NCBI RefSeq assembly: GCF_001905885.1
Contig: NZ_LIYH01000009.1
Coordinates: 62,001 to 126,000, forward strand
Direction of reading: 5' to 3'
DNA from: Streptomyces sp. CB03234
GTDB taxonomy: Bacteria > Actinomycetota > Actinomycetes > Streptomycetales > Streptomycetaceae
DNA: 64,000 nt
Under the pieces are notes generated by a model. It did not search any database. It was not told the origin of the DNA and worked only from the letters and a program-made list of their open reading frames with translations. The position numbers were made by a program, and so were the translations under genes. Positions within the stretch are counted from its first letter, which is position 1. Every line of letters starts with the position of its first letter. Positions 17,227 to 25,969 of the stretch are shown piece by piece.

Positions 17227-19299
17227 TTAAATTTCCGGTCTGCCCTGCATCCTGAACTCGCACCAGACGCACTTTCCGCTGCCGCGCGAGTCCACGCCCC
17301 ACACATCGGTCAGCCGGTCGACCAGCAGCAGTCCCCGGCCCGAGACGCCCGACAGCCCCGCCTCACGGCGGCGCGGCAGAGCGCTGGAGCGGTCCTCGAC
17401 CTCGACCCGCAGCCGCCGTTCGTGCCCGGCCAGCATCCGCAGGGTGACGATCGCCCCGCCGTCGGTGTGGAGCAGCGCGTTGGTGATCAGCTCGTCGGCG
17501 ACCAGCTCGATCTCGTCGGCCCGCTGCCCCGCGCCCCACGCCCGGACCGCCGCCCTGATCATGTGCCGGGCCGAGCTCAGCGCCTCCGGGTCGCTCTGCG
17601 CCACGTGCTGCTGCAGCCGCCCGCCGGCCTGCGGGGTGTAACCGCCCTGCCGGCGCAGCAGCAGGATGGCGACGTCGTCCTCCCCACCGTGCTCGTCGAC
17701 CACCTCGCACAGGTGGTCGGCGAGCCGCTGGAGGTCGTCCGGCCCGTTGCGTACCAGCGCGGCGAGCCACTGCATGCCCTCGTCGAGGTCGGCACCCGGC
17801 TGCTCGACGAGCCCGTCGGTGTACAGCAGCAGCGCCTGGCCCGGGTCCAGTTCCAGGATGCTGACGGGGTAGTCGAGCCGCCCGAACTCCGCCGACAGGC
17901 CGAGCGGCATCCCGCCCTGCACCGGCACGCGGCGGCAGCTGCCGTCGGTGTCCCGCAGCAGCGGGTCGACGTGCCCCGCCCGCACCACCTGCACCACGCC
18001 GGTCGCCAGGTCGGCCTCCAGGTACGTACAGGTGGCGAACCGGTCGGTGTCCAGCTCGTGCAGGAAGGAGGAGGCACGCGCCATCACGGTGGCCGGAGTG
18101 TGTCCCTCCGCCGCGTACGCCCGCAGCACGATGCGCAGCTGTCCCATCACGGCGGCGGCGTGGGTGTCGTGCCCCTGGACGTCCCCGATCACGGCGCCTA
18201 CCCGGCCGCCGGGCAGCGGGATGATGTCGTACCAGTCGCCGCCGATGTCCCGGCCCAGCCGGGCGGAGCGGTAGCGGACGGCGATCTGCGCGCCGGGGAC
18301 CTCGGGGATGCGGCGCGGCAGCATGGCCTGCTGCAGCCCTTCGGCGAGGTCGTGCTCCTGCTCGAAGAGCATGGCGCGCTGGAGGCTCTGCGCGATGCTG
18401 CTGCCGAGCGCGACGAGGACGTTGCGGTCCTCCGGGGTGAAGCCGTTCTTGTCGTTGTAGAGCAGGCCGAGCGCACCGATGGGCCGGGCCTGGGCGATCA
18501 GCGGGAGATAGGCGGCGGAGGTGATCCCGAGGCCGCTGATGTGCGGCCAGAGTATGGGGTAGCTGGTGGCGAAGTCCTCGGGTGACTCGATGAAACGGGG
18601 CGCGAGGGTACGGACGACCTCACTCATCGGGTACTGCTCGTCCACCCGGGTGTAGCGGGTGCCCGGGACGAAGGAGCCCTCCGGCCCGTCGGCGACCAGG
18701 TGGATGCGGCCCGCCTCCAGCAGCCCCATCACCACACTGGTGGCGCCGAGGTGCTCCAGGCCGTGCGAGTCCTTCAGGACGTCGATGACGTCCTGGACGG
18801 TCCGGGCGTGGGCCAGGGCGGCGGTGGTGGACTCCACCACGCTGGTCTGGCGGCGCCGCTCCTCGTCGACCTCGCGCCGGGCGGTCGACTCGGCGAGCTC
18901 CTGCGTGGCGTCGCGGACGATGCCGATGATGCGGCGCGGGCGGCCCGTCTCGTCCCGCCGGATGAACCCCTGGGTGTGCGTCCAGCGCAGGGAGCCGTCA
19001 CGGGTTCGGATACGGAAGTAGGCGCCGTAGTGCGTGCCGCCGCTCTTGAGGGCCTGCGCCACCATCCCGTCGAGGCGGATGGACTCGCTGGGCGGGACGC
19101 GGGAGGCCAGGCTCTCGGGCCGCCCGTCGTACTCGGTGACGTCCACCTGGAACACGTCGAGGGCGGTCTGGTCCATGTGCATGAGCCCTGTGTCGAGGTC
19201 CCAGTCGAAGCTGCCCATGCGGTTGAGGGACAGGCTCAGATCCGGGTGGGCGGGCCAGTCCTCGGGGAGCGACAGGGCATCCGCTGCCGGATCAACCAT
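17227..19299 (-). CDS. PAS-GAF-SpoIIE phosphatase with C-terminal anti-sigma-type kinase domain
   Basis: A 690-residue signalling protein. Domains in order: PAS (about residues 30-135, 'SFDWDLDTGLMHMDQTAL' to 'RRIIGIVRDATQE'), GAF (about residues 165-305), SpoIIE/PP2C phosphatase (about residues 330-545, with 'DIGGDWYDIIPLPGGRVGAVIGDVQGHD' split over its metal motifs, and 'LLLYTDGLVEQPG'), and an RsbW-like HATPase_c domain (about residues 565-685, 'DEIELVADELITNALLHT', 'GRGLLLVDRLTD'). Proteins of this plan tune SigB-type sigma factors by dephosphorylating anti-anti-sigma factors; the C-terminal domain may phosphorylate them. The signal is unknown. It is soluble and stands alone 74 bp downstream of the DUF6777 lipoprotein gene. 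Confidence 0.92.
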   Translation of the reverse strand: MVDPAADALSLPEDWPAHPDLSLSLNRMGSFDWDLDTGLMHMDQTALDVFQVDVTEYDGRPESLASRVPPSESIRLDGMVAQALKSGGTHYGAYFRIRTRDGSLRWTHTQGFIRRDETGRPRRIIGIVRDATQELAESTARREVDEERRRQTSVVESTTAALAHARTVQDVIDVLKDSHGLEHLGATSVVMGLLEAGRIHLVADGPEGSFVPGTRYTRVDEQYPMSEVVRTLAPRFIESPEDFATSYPILWPHISGLGITSAAYLPLIAQARPIGALGLLYNDKNGFTPEDRNVLVALGSSIAQSLQRAMLFEQEHDLAEGLQQAMLPRRIPEVPGAQIAVRYRSARLGRDIGGDWYDIIPLPGGRVGAVIGDVQGHDTHAAAVMGQLRIVLRAYAAEGHTPATVMARASSFLHELDTDRFATCTYLEADLATGVVQVVRAGHVDPLLRDTDGSCRRVPVQGGMPLGLSAEFGRLDYPVSILELDPGQALLLYTDGLVEQPGADLDEGMQWLAALVRNGPDDLQRLADHLCEVVDEHGGEDDVAILLLRRQGGYTPQAGGRLQQHVAQSDPEALSSARHMIRAAVRAWGAGQRADEIELVADELITNALLHTDGGAIVTLRMLAGHERRLRVEVEDRSSALPRRREAGLSGVSGRGLLLVDRLTDVWGVDSRGSGKCVWCEFRMQGRPEI

Positions 19300-19373
19300 G
19301 GGGCCACTCTGCCATCATTTGTCGGGTTTTTCGACCGGTTACGGGGGCGGGAGGCGGGCGAGGGAGGTGACCA

Positions 19374-20561
19374 TCAGCCCTCGTACAGATCCGGCTCGAA
19401 GGGCATGTCCTGCGGCTGCCCGGCCTGGTCCGGCCCGCCGGGACTGTCCGGTACGGGGGCGTCGGGCGGTACGACGGGGTCCGACGCGTCGCCGGGGTCG
19501 TCCGGGGCGGCCGGGGGTTCCTCCGGGACGGCCGGGGGTTCGTCCGGGCCGGCCGGGGGTTCGTCCGGGCCGGCCGGGGGTTCCTCCCGGACGGCCGGGG
19601 GTTCCGCCTGGGCCGCCGGGCCGCCCGGGCCGTCCGGTGTGGGCGGGACCGGGGGCGGCGGGGGCGGCGGCGGGGTGGGGCAGCCGGGCGGGACCGGCCG
19701 GGTGCCGCCCGGCTCGGTCGGGCAGTCGGCCGGCACCGGCGGAGCCACGAGGTCACGCTCGCCAGGGGCGTACGGGGGCGGCACCTCGGGCTGCTTGTCC
19801 TGTTCACCGCCGCTGCCCGTGAGGCGTTCGAGCCAGGTGTTGTCCAGGACGTTCACGACGATCAGGCTGTGGACCACCTGCTGGGTGGGCGTGATGGCCA
19901 CCACCCGCCCGGGGTGGTAGCCGGGCCAGGGCGTGCCCTTGTCGACCGTGGCCCCCTGGGCGACGACCGGCGACCGCAGCGGGTTCCCGCACGCACACCG
20001 CACGCGCGGCGCGCCGTACTGGTCCACCAGCACCGCCGTGCCGGCCTGGAGGACGGACTGGAACGGCGCGGCGGAGCCGTCGCGGTAGCCGTGACCGGTG
20101 ACGCGGGTGTCCGCGCGCAGCACCACGGGGGTGAGGCCACGGAGCCAGGGCGCGATGCCGGCGGGGCCGATCCCGGCGGCCTGTGCGAAGGCGCGCGCCT
20201 TGGTGTCGTCGGCGGTCAGGAGGCGCAGCTGCCGCTCGACGTCACAGCTGGGGACGGAGCGCTCGGCGCCGTAGAGGCCGGGCGTGGACCCGGGGAGGGT
20301 ACGCGGGCCGGGGCCGTCCACGGCCTGCCGGGGCGGCGGCGAGGTGGGCGTACCGGGTGAGGGGCGGACCGTCGACGCGGTGAAGGGATGGGGTCCGGGG
20401 GCGCCGGCCGGCTGGAGGTGGACCTCGTCGGCGTTCACCGCCGCACGCGTGCCGCCCTTGCCGTCGCCGCCGCAGCCGGCGACCAGGAGACCGGCGGCGA
20501 GCAGCAGTGCGGCCGGCCTGGCGAGCACGGCGTACCGGCGGCGACGTATCGGTGAGCGCAC
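19374..20561 (-). CDS. DUF6777 lipoprotein with Pro/Glu repeat tail
   Basis: A 395-residue exported lipoprotein; the lipobox 'LLVAGC' gives Cys30. The folded part (about residues 85-265) matches DUF6777 ('YGAERSVPSCDVERQLRLL', 'WLRGLTPVVLRADTRVT', 'CACGNPLRSP', 'VVHSLIVVNVLDNTWLER'). The last 130 residues are low complexity: a run of prolines, then near-perfect tandem units of the form EEPPAGPDEPP (residues about 320-355), mirrored by 21-bp tandem DNA repeats near 19500-19600. DUF6777 is also found attached to serine/threonine kinases; its role is unknown. The tail may reach through the cell wall. It is divergent from the operon at 20725. Confidence 0.85.
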   Translation of the reverse strand: MRSPIRRRRYAVLARPAALLLAAGLLVAGCGGDGKGGTRAAVNADEVHLQPAGAPGPHPFTASTVRPSPGTPTSPPPRQAVDGPGPRTLPGSTPGLYGAERSVPSCDVERQLRLLTADDTKARAFAQAAGIGPAGIAPWLRGLTPVVLRADTRVTGHGYRDGSAAPFQSVLQAGTAVLVDQYGAPRVRCACGNPLRSPVVAQGATVDKGTPWPGYHPGRVVAITPTQQVVHSLIVVNVLDNTWLERLTGSGGEQDKQPEVPPPYAPGERDLVAPPVPADCPTEPGGTRPVPPGCPTPPPPPPPPVPPTPDGPGGPAAQAEPPAVREEPPAGPDEPPAGPDEPPAVPEEPPAAPDDPGDASDPVVPPDAPVPDSPGGPDQAGQPQDMPFEPDLYEG

Positions 20562-20657
20562 GCGGACCTCCCGCCCTTCTGTCGTTCATGCCCGGCGGTT
20601 CATGTCTGCCGGATCCTGGACCCGCCCGCAACCGGAAGGACCCCACCCACTCGCGAC

Positions 20658-20706
20658 TTGAACACGTTCAAAGAAAGCCCTACGCTCGGCAATTGAACAC
20701 GTTCAA
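20658..20706 (+). promoter_or_regulatory. Promoter flanked by two identical 14-bp operators
   Basis: Two identical copies of the inverted repeat TTGAACACGTTCAA (6-bp arms, 2-bp spacer) lie at 20658-20671 and 20693-20706, 35 bp centre to centre. The first contains a -35 box TTGAAC (20658-20663); 17 bases later is a -10 box TACGCT (20681-20686). The second covers the expected transcription start and lies just before the ribosome binding site of the gene at 20725. A repressor binding both sites would block the promoter. No regulator gene is adjacent, so the repressor must be encoded elsewhere. The palindrome size fits TetR- or MarR-like proteins, but the family is unknown. Confidence 0.85.
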
Positions 20707-20724
20707 GCGAAGGGGGTGGGCGGG

Positions 20725-21600
20725 GTGTCCGTACTGGTCGGCCTGATCGTGGCGCTCGGCATGCTGGTGATCGTCCCAGCGGGCCTGCGCCTGATGGACG
20801 CCCCCGAACTCGACCGCGTACGCCGCGCCTGGCCGCTGTTCGCCGTGCCGGGAGCCCTCTGCCTGTGGCTGCCGCGCGGCGCCCCCGCCGCCACGCTCGC
20901 CGTCTGCTACGCGCTCGGCACCGTCGTCCTCGCCCTGCACGCCCCGCGCCGCCTGCTCCGTACGCGGTCGGTGGCGCCCGCCGAGATCGCCGTCCTCACC
21001 GCCCTCGCGAGCCCCTCGGTCGCCGCGCTCGCCCTGGTCGCCGAGCGGCTCGGGCACCGGCTGTTCGGGTTCGACCTGGACATCCTGGCGCTCACCGTCC
21101 CGCACTTCCACTTCGCCGGCTTCGCCGCCGCCCTGGTGGCCGGGCTGGTCTGCCGCACGGTGGACCGCCCTGCGGCCCGGTTCGCCGCGCTCAGCGTGCC
21201 GCTGGGGACCCTCCTCGTCCTCCTCGGCTACTTCCTGGACGACTGGGCCGAACTGGCCGGGGCGCTCGTCCTGACCGCCGGGATGTGGGCCGTCGCCCTG
21301 CTCACCTGGCGCGACATCGCCACCGAGGGACACGACCGGTCCACCCGCGCACTGCTCGCCGTCTCGGCCGCCGTCCTGGTCGCGACCATGCTGCTGGCGC
21401 TGAGCTGGGCGCTCGGCGAGGCGACCGGCCTGCCCCACCCGAACCTGGCCTGGATGGCCGCCACCCACGGCCTCGGCAACGCGCTCGGTTTCGCACTCTG
21501 CTCGGTACTGGCCTGGCGACGACTGGCACCACGACGAGCGGAACCACGACGGCCGGCGCCACGACGACCGGCGCCACGACTCAAGGAGACCCCGGCATGA
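20725..21600 (+). CDS. YndJ-like multipass membrane protein
   Basis: About 291 residues with eight or so membrane helices. GTG 20725 is preferred to the in-frame GTG 20716, because AGGGGG (20711-20716) lies eight bases before the former and would overlap the latter. The motif 'TVPHFHFAGFAAALVAG' and the final 'THGLGNALGFALCSVLAWR' are features of the YndJ family of uncharacterised membrane proteins. The last 20 residues are a repeated Arg/Pro tail. It heads a three-gene operon (ATGA overlap with the next gene) under the operator-flanked promoter at 20658. The operon's mix of YndJ, DUF1990 and a lipase-maturation-factor protein suggests an envelope or lipid-related job, but none is proven. Confidence 0.8.
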   Translation: MSVLVGLIVALGMLVIVPAGLRLMDAPELDRVRRAWPLFAVPGALCLWLPRGAPAATLAVCYALGTVVLALHAPRRLLRTRSVAPAEIAVLTALASPSVAALALVAERLGHRLFGFDLDILALTVPHFHFAGFAAALVAGLVCRTVDRPAARFAALSVPLGTLLVLLGYFLDDWAELAGALVLTAGMWAVALLTWRDIATEGHDRSTRALLAVSAAVLVATMLLALSWALGEATGLPHPNLAWMAATHGLGNALGFALCSVLAWRRLAPRRAEPRRPAPRRPAPRLKETPA

Positions 21601-22154
21601 CGCGCCTGATACGCAGCCTCGGCACCCCCCTCGCCACCGCGCCCGCCCCTCGCGGGTTCAGTTACCCGGACGTCGGCGCCACCCGCACCCGCCCCCTCCC
21701 CGCCGGCTACCACCACCTGCGCCACGAGACCCTGATCGGCCACGGCCAGGACGTCTTCCAGGCGGCGGGCGCGGCCGTCACCACCTGGGCGATGCACCGC
21801 CGGTCGGGCGCACGCGTGCGTGCCGACGGCGTACGGGCCGAGCCGGGCACGGTGGTCGAGATAGCGCTCGGCGCCGGGCCGTTCGAGGTCGCCGCGCCGT
21901 GCGAGGTGGTGTGGACCGTGTACGACGAGGACCGCGTCGGCTTCGCGTACGGCACGCTGACCGGGCACCCCGAGAGCGGTGAGGAGGCGTTCGTGGCCGA
22001 GCGGCGGACGGACGGTTCGGTGTGGTTCACCGTGACCGCGTTCAGCCGGCCCGCCCGCTGGTACACGTGGGCCGCCGGGCCCGTCGTACCCGTACTCCAG
22101 CGCGCCTACGCACGGCACCTCGGCCGTACGCTGCGAAAGATCGCCGCGGGCTGA
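21597..22154 (+). CDS. DUF1990-family protein
   Basis: A 185-residue soluble protein. The ATG at 21597 overlaps the previous stop (ATGA), indicating translational coupling. The motifs 'GFSYPDVGATR', 'LPAGYHHLRHETLIGHG', 'CEVVWTVYDEDRVGFAYGTLTGHPESGEEAF' (split in the protein) and 'SRPARWYTWAAGPV' are the DUF1990 pattern, a START-like/SRPBCC-related family. Such folds bind hydrophobic molecules; no substrate is known. It lies between the YndJ-like and lipase-maturation-factor genes. Confidence 0.85.
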   Translation: MTRLIRSLGTPLATAPAPRGFSYPDVGATRTRPLPAGYHHLRHETLIGHGQDVFQAAGAAVTTWAMHRRSGARVRADGVRAEPGTVVEIALGAGPFEVAAPCEVVWTVYDEDRVGFAYGTLTGHPESGEEAFVAERRTDGSVWFTVTAFSRPARWYTWAAGPVVPVLQRAYARHLGRTLRKIAAG

Positions 22155-22176
22155 CCGTCGGCCGATACTGGGACCG

Positions 22177-23589
22177 ATGGAGTGGTTCTGGTTCGCCTCG
22201 TCCGACTACTGGCTGAGCAGGCTGGTCTTCCAGCGGGCGCTCGCCGGGGTCTATCTGGTCGCGTTCCTCTGCGCCGCCCTGCAGTTCCGGGCGCTGATCG
22301 GCGAGCGCGGCATGCTGCCGGTGCCGGCGTACCTGCGCCGGGTTCCGCCCCGGGTGGCGCCCAGCGTCTTCCATCTGCACTACTCGGACCGGTTCTTCGC
22401 GCTCTGCGCCTGGGCCGGGGCGGCGCTGTCGCTCGCGCTGATCGCGGGGGCGGGCGACGCGGTGCCGCTCGCCGTCTGCATGCTGATGTGGGCGGTGCTG
22501 TGGGCGCTGTACCTGTCCATCGTGAACGTCGGGCAGACCTGGTACGGGTTCGGCTGGGAATCGCTCCTCCTGGAGACGGGTTTCCTCGCCGTCTTCCTCG
22601 GCAACGAGGACACGGCTCCGCCGATCCTGATCCTGTTCCTGCTGCGCTGGCTGCTGTTCCGGGTGGAGTTCGGGGCGGGGCTGATCAAGCTGCGGGGCGA
22701 CGCCTGCTGGCGCGATCTGACCTGCCTGTACTACCACCACGAGACCCAGCCGATGCCGGGGCCGCTGAGCTGGTTCTTCCACCACCTCCCCAAGCCCCTG
22801 CACCGCGTGGAGGTCGCGGCCAACCATGTGACGCAGCTGGTCGTCCCGGTCCTGCTCTTCACCCCGCAGCCGGTGGCGAGCGCGGCGGCGGGTCTCGTCG
22901 TCCTCACCCAGCTCTGGCTGGTGCTGTCGGGCAACTTCTCCTGGCTGAACTGGATCACGATCGTCCTCGCCCTGTCCGCCGTGGACGGCTCCCTCGTCGT
23001 CGACGCGCCCGCCCTGCCCCACCCCCCGCTCTGGTACGGGATCCTCGTCCTCGCCGTCACCGCTCTGATCGTCGTCCTGAGCCGGCGTCCGGCCCGCAAC
23101 CTGCTCTCCCGCCACCAGGCCATGAACCGCTCCTTCGACCCCCTGCACCTGGTCAACACCTACGGGGCCTTCGGCACGGTCGGCCGCGTCCGGCACGAGA
23201 TCGTCATCGAGGGCACCGACGAGCCGACCGTCCACCCGGGCACGGTGTGGCGGGAGTACGAGTTCAAGGGCAAGCCCGGCGACGTACGGCGGCTGCCGCG
23301 CCAGTACGCCCCGTACCATCTGCGCCTCGACTGGATGATGTGGTTCGCGGCGCTCTCCCCCGCGTACGCGCACTCCTGGTTCGCGCCGTTCGTGGAGCGG
23401 CTGCTCGAAGGGGACCGCGACACGCTGCGGCTGCTGCGCCACAACCCCTTCCCCGACGCCCCTCCCGTACGGATCCGCGCCAGGCTCTACCGCTACCGCT
23501 TCACGACCTGGCGCGAACTGCGGGAGACCGGCGCCTGGTGGCACCGGACCTACGTACGGGAATTCCTGCCGCCCACCCGGCTGTCCTGA
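22177..23589 (+). CDS. Lipase maturation factor family membrane protein
   Basis: A 470-residue protein with about nine membrane helices followed by a C-terminal soluble domain (about residues 330-470). Typical LMF1-family motifs are present: 'YWLSRLVFQRALAGVYLVAF', 'FGWESLLLETGFLAVFLG', 'RWLLFRVEFGAGLIKLRGD' and 'CLYYHHETQPMPGP'. In animals LMF1 helps secreted lipases fold in the ER; bacterial members are uncharacterised but lie in the cell membrane. It is the last gene of the operon and is followed by a strong hairpin at 23609. A role in folding an exported enzyme is inference from the animal protein. Confidence 0.9.
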   Translation: MEWFWFASSDYWLSRLVFQRALAGVYLVAFLCAALQFRALIGERGMLPVPAYLRRVPPRVAPSVFHLHYSDRFFALCAWAGAALSLALIAGAGDAVPLAVCMLMWAVLWALYLSIVNVGQTWYGFGWESLLLETGFLAVFLGNEDTAPPILILFLLRWLLFRVEFGAGLIKLRGDACWRDLTCLYYHHETQPMPGPLSWFFHHLPKPLHRVEVAANHVTQLVVPVLLFTPQPVASAAAGLVVLTQLWLVLSGNFSWLNWITIVLALSAVDGSLVVDAPALPHPPLWYGILVLAVTALIVVLSRRPARNLLSRHQAMNRSFDPLHLVNTYGAFGTVGRVRHEIVIEGTDEPTVHPGTVWREYEFKGKPGDVRRLPRQYAPYHLRLDWMMWFAALSPAYAHSWFAPFVERLLEGDRDTLRLLRHNPFPDAPPVRIRARLYRYRFTTWRELRETGAWWHRTYVREFLPPTRLS

Positions 23590-23608
23590 GCGCCCCGCCG
23601 ATATGCGC

Positions 23609-23639
23609 GTGCCCCCCGCCCTTCAGGGGCGGGGGGCAC
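23609..23639. terminator. Hairpin terminator after the lipase-maturation-factor gene
   Basis: A perfect 13-bp G+C-rich stem (23609-23621 with 23627-23639, loop TTCAG) lies 20 bp after the stop at 23589 and 30 bp from the convergent peptide gene's stop at 23669, so it can serve both. Confidence 0.85.
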
Positions 23640-23668
23640 GGGGGCGCACGGTGCGGATCGGACCGCGA

Positions 23669-23839
23669 TCAGTCGATGCCGGGCAGGATGTGCGGCTCGG
23701 CGAGGTCTTCCTCGTAACCGGCCAGCCGGATCGGGGCCGAACGGGCCCACACTTCGAGGCTGCCGAGGGTGTCGGGCCCGGCGGATCGTTCGCCGTGTTC
23801 CGCCGGCCGCTGCTCCTGCTTGATGAGTTCTGGTGTCAC
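23669..23839 (-). CDS. 56-residue conserved-looking peptide of unknown function
   Basis: GTG 23839 is preceded by AGGAG at six bases, a strong ribosome binding site. The product begins TPELIKQEQRPAEHG and ends LAEPHILPGID. It has a variable-looking, charged N-terminal half and a tightly composed C-terminal half ('GSLEVWARSAPIRLAGYEED'). There is no signal peptide, Cys or membrane helix. A leader-plus-core look like this occurs in ribosomally made modified peptides, but no modification gene lies beside it; the next gene upstream is an SDR-like protein 263 bp away. It could equally be a small regulatory or binding protein. No family is recognised. Confidence 0.7.
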   Translation of the reverse strand: MTPELIKQEQRPAEHGERSAGPDTLGSLEVWARSAPIRLAGYEEDLAEPHILPGID

Positions 23840-24101
23840 CGCGCACTCCTTCGTGTCGCGAACCTATGAGGACATGTACTGCCGTTCGGTCGCGGTGGCG
23901 CCGGTACTCGGGCGGAAACGCAGCCTTGGTGGCAGGCTTGTCCCCGAGGCCCGCCTGAGGGGGTTTCGTGGATCCCTGGCGGCGGGCCGTTCGCTTCAGG
24001 TTAACCAAATGAGCGCGCTTCTGCTCGATGGAACGCGTCACATAGGCGCGTTCCGGACACGTTGCCCGCTTCCGGTCACGAGGGACGGCGCCGGGTGACG
24101 G

Positions 24102-25568
24102 TCACCACTTCGAGGGCGCGTAGTCCTTCAGGAAGCAGCCGTACAGGTCCTCGCCCGTCTCACCGCGCACGATCGGGTCGTAGACCCGGGCCGCGCCGTC
24201 GATGAGGTCCAGCGGGGCGTGGAAACCCGCCTCGGCGAGCCGCATCTTGTCGGGGTGCGGGCGCTCGTCGGTGATCCAGCCGGTGTCGACCGCGGTCATC
24301 AGGATGCGGTCGGACTCGAACATCTCCTGGGCGCTGGTGCGCGTGAGCATGTTGAGCGCGGCCTTCGCCATGTTGGTGTGCGGATGCCCGGCGCCCTTGT
24401 AGCCCCGGCTGAAGACGCCCTCCATGGCGGAGACGTTCACCACGTACGTACGCCTCGCCGAGGAGGCGGCCATGGACCGGCGGAGCCGGCTGATGAGGAT
24501 GAACGGCGCGGTGGAGTTGCACAGCTGGACTTCGAGGAGTTCCACCGGATCGACCTCGGAAACGGTCTGGATCCAGCTGTTGGTGTCGTGCAGGTCCGGC
24601 ACCAGGCCGCCCGCGTCGATCGCGGTGCCCGCGGCGATGCGCTCCAGCGACGCGGAACCGCTCACCAGGGCGAGGTCGGTGACGTCCTGCGCGGTCAGAC
24701 CCTCGCCGTTGCGCGGGCCGGGCAGCGCGGCCATGGTCTCCACGGCACCGCTCCCGAAGGTGCCGATGACCTCGGCGGGCGGCAGCTCGCCCGCCGGCAG
24801 CGGGGCGGACTCGGCGGCGAGCAGCTCGCTGTACGCCTGCGGGGAGCGGCGTACGGTCTGCGCCGCGTTGTTGATCAGGATGTCCAGCGGGCCCTCGGCG
24901 GCGACCGAGTCGGCGAGGGCGACGACCTGCGCCGGGTCGCGCAGGTCGATGCCGACGATCTTCAGACGGTGGATCCACTCGTCGCTGTCCGGCATCGCCT
25001 TGAAGCGGCGGATCGCGTCGTTGGGGAAACGGGTGGTGATGGTGGTGTGGGCACCGTCACGCAGCAGCCGCAGCGCGATGTACATGCCGATCTTGGCGCG
25101 GCCGCCGGTGAGCAGGGCGCGCCGGCCGGTCAGGTCGGTACGGGCGTCGCGTCGGGCCCGGTTCTCGGCGGCGCACTTCTGGCACAGCTGGTGGTAGAAG
25201 GCGTCGACCTCGACGTACCGGGTCTTGCAGATGTAGCAGGAGCGGGGGCGCTGGAGTATGCCCGCGATCTCGCCGCTGACGGAGGAGGACGGCAGCAGGC
25301 CCTGCGTCTCGTCGTCGATCCGCTCGGCCGAGCCGGTCGCGGTGGCCTCGGTGACCGCCTTGTCGTGGGCGGTCTTGGCGGCCCGGCGCTCCTGGCGGCG
25401 ACGCTGCTTCACGGAGCGGTAGATGCCGGCCGTGGCGCGGCGGACGGCGATGGCGTCCGGGTGGTCCACGTCCAGCGTGTCGAGCTCTTCCAGGACGCTC
25501 AGGCAGACGGCCAGGCGCTCGGGGTCGATTCCCGGCCCGTACGCCTGGTTCTCTTCAGTCACCGTCAT
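24102..25568 (-). CDS. SDR-fold protein with N-terminal zinc ribbon and altered active site
   Basis: A 488-residue protein starting at ATG 25568. Residues 1-105 are helical and charged. A zinc-ribbon-like motif follows (Cys111, Cys114 in 'CYIC'; Cys129, Cys132 in 'CQKC'). The Rossmann fold begins at 'RRALLTGGRAKIGMYIALRL' (nucleotide loop near residues 154-161), with 'DILINNAAQT' and 'VNVSAMEGVFSRG'. The usual SDR catalytic YxxxK appears as 'TNMAK': the Lys is kept but the Tyr is replaced by Thr. It may therefore bind NAD(P) without normal redox activity, or use another residue. The C-terminus has 'DTGWITDERPHP'. The partner and pathway are unknown; the gene stands alone with a 400-bp upstream region. 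Confidence 0.85.
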   Translation of the reverse strand: MTVTEENQAYGPGIDPERLAVCLSVLEELDTLDVDHPDAIAVRRATAGIYRSVKQRRRQERRAAKTAHDKAVTEATATGSAERIDDETQGLLPSSSVSGEIAGILQRPRSCYICKTRYVEVDAFYHQLCQKCAAENRARRDARTDLTGRRALLTGGRAKIGMYIALRLLRDGAHTTITTRFPNDAIRRFKAMPDSDEWIHRLKIVGIDLRDPAQVVALADSVAAEGPLDILINNAAQTVRRSPQAYSELLAAESAPLPAGELPPAEVIGTFGSGAVETMAALPGPRNGEGLTAQDVTDLALVSGSASLERIAAGTAIDAGGLVPDLHDTNSWIQTVSEVDPVELLEVQLCNSTAPFILISRLRRSMAASSARRTYVVNVSAMEGVFSRGYKGAGHPHTNMAKAALNMLTRTSAQEMFESDRILMTAVDTGWITDERPHPDKMRLAEAGFHAPLDLIDGAARVYDPIVRGETGEDLYGCFLKDYAPSKW

Positions 25569-25969
25569 GGCCCTTGCCGTTCCTCGATCACTCGTATGCC
25601 GCGTTTACTTTTCAAAGCTTTCAAAAGCCGAACTTTACGTCAGTGGAGGGCCCCGCCGCCAAACGGTCGGCCGAGTGTGAGCAACGCGGCGGCGAGGGCG
25701 GCGGCGCGGCCGTCCGCCGCCTCTCCGGTGCTCCGTCCGTTGCCTCCCGTACGCGAGACGAGCTGAGCGCGGACACGGTCAGCGCGATCGGGGTCCAGGC
25801 GAGCGGCGGTCACCCGGGAAGGCCACGCCGACGAGCTCGGGCAGCGCCACGCCGGTCACCGCGCTGACGGGCACCACGACGTACGCCCGGCGAGGGCGGC
25901 GCACCCTGCCCGGCCGGGGCGAGCGGCGCCACGGCCACGGTGCCGTACTCCCTGTACGACGCGGTGGCC
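25569..25969. other. Intergenic region between the Rpf-type hydrolase end and the SDR start
   Basis: No gene could be supported in these 400 bp. The part nearest the SDR gene holds the TTTCAAA repeats and should contain its promoter. The rest is GC-rich with short open frames lacking ribosome binding sites; one minus-strand frame near 25800-25900 reads as hydrophobic residues but has no start or family match. Confidence 0.5.
25610..25625. repeat. Tandem TTTCAAA motif upstream of the SDR gene
   Basis: Two copies of TTTCAAA (25610-25616 and 25619-25625) at a 9-bp step form an AT-rich island about 45 bp upstream of the SDR start codon. The position suits an operator or promoter element read on the minus strand as TTTGAAA. 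Confidence 0.45.

Noticed and set aside
23550..24041. A minus-strand frame starting TRSIEQKRAHLVNLKRTARR
   Set aside because: The first 40 residues look protein-like, but there is no ribosome binding site and the frame overlaps the better supported 56-residue gene in another frame.
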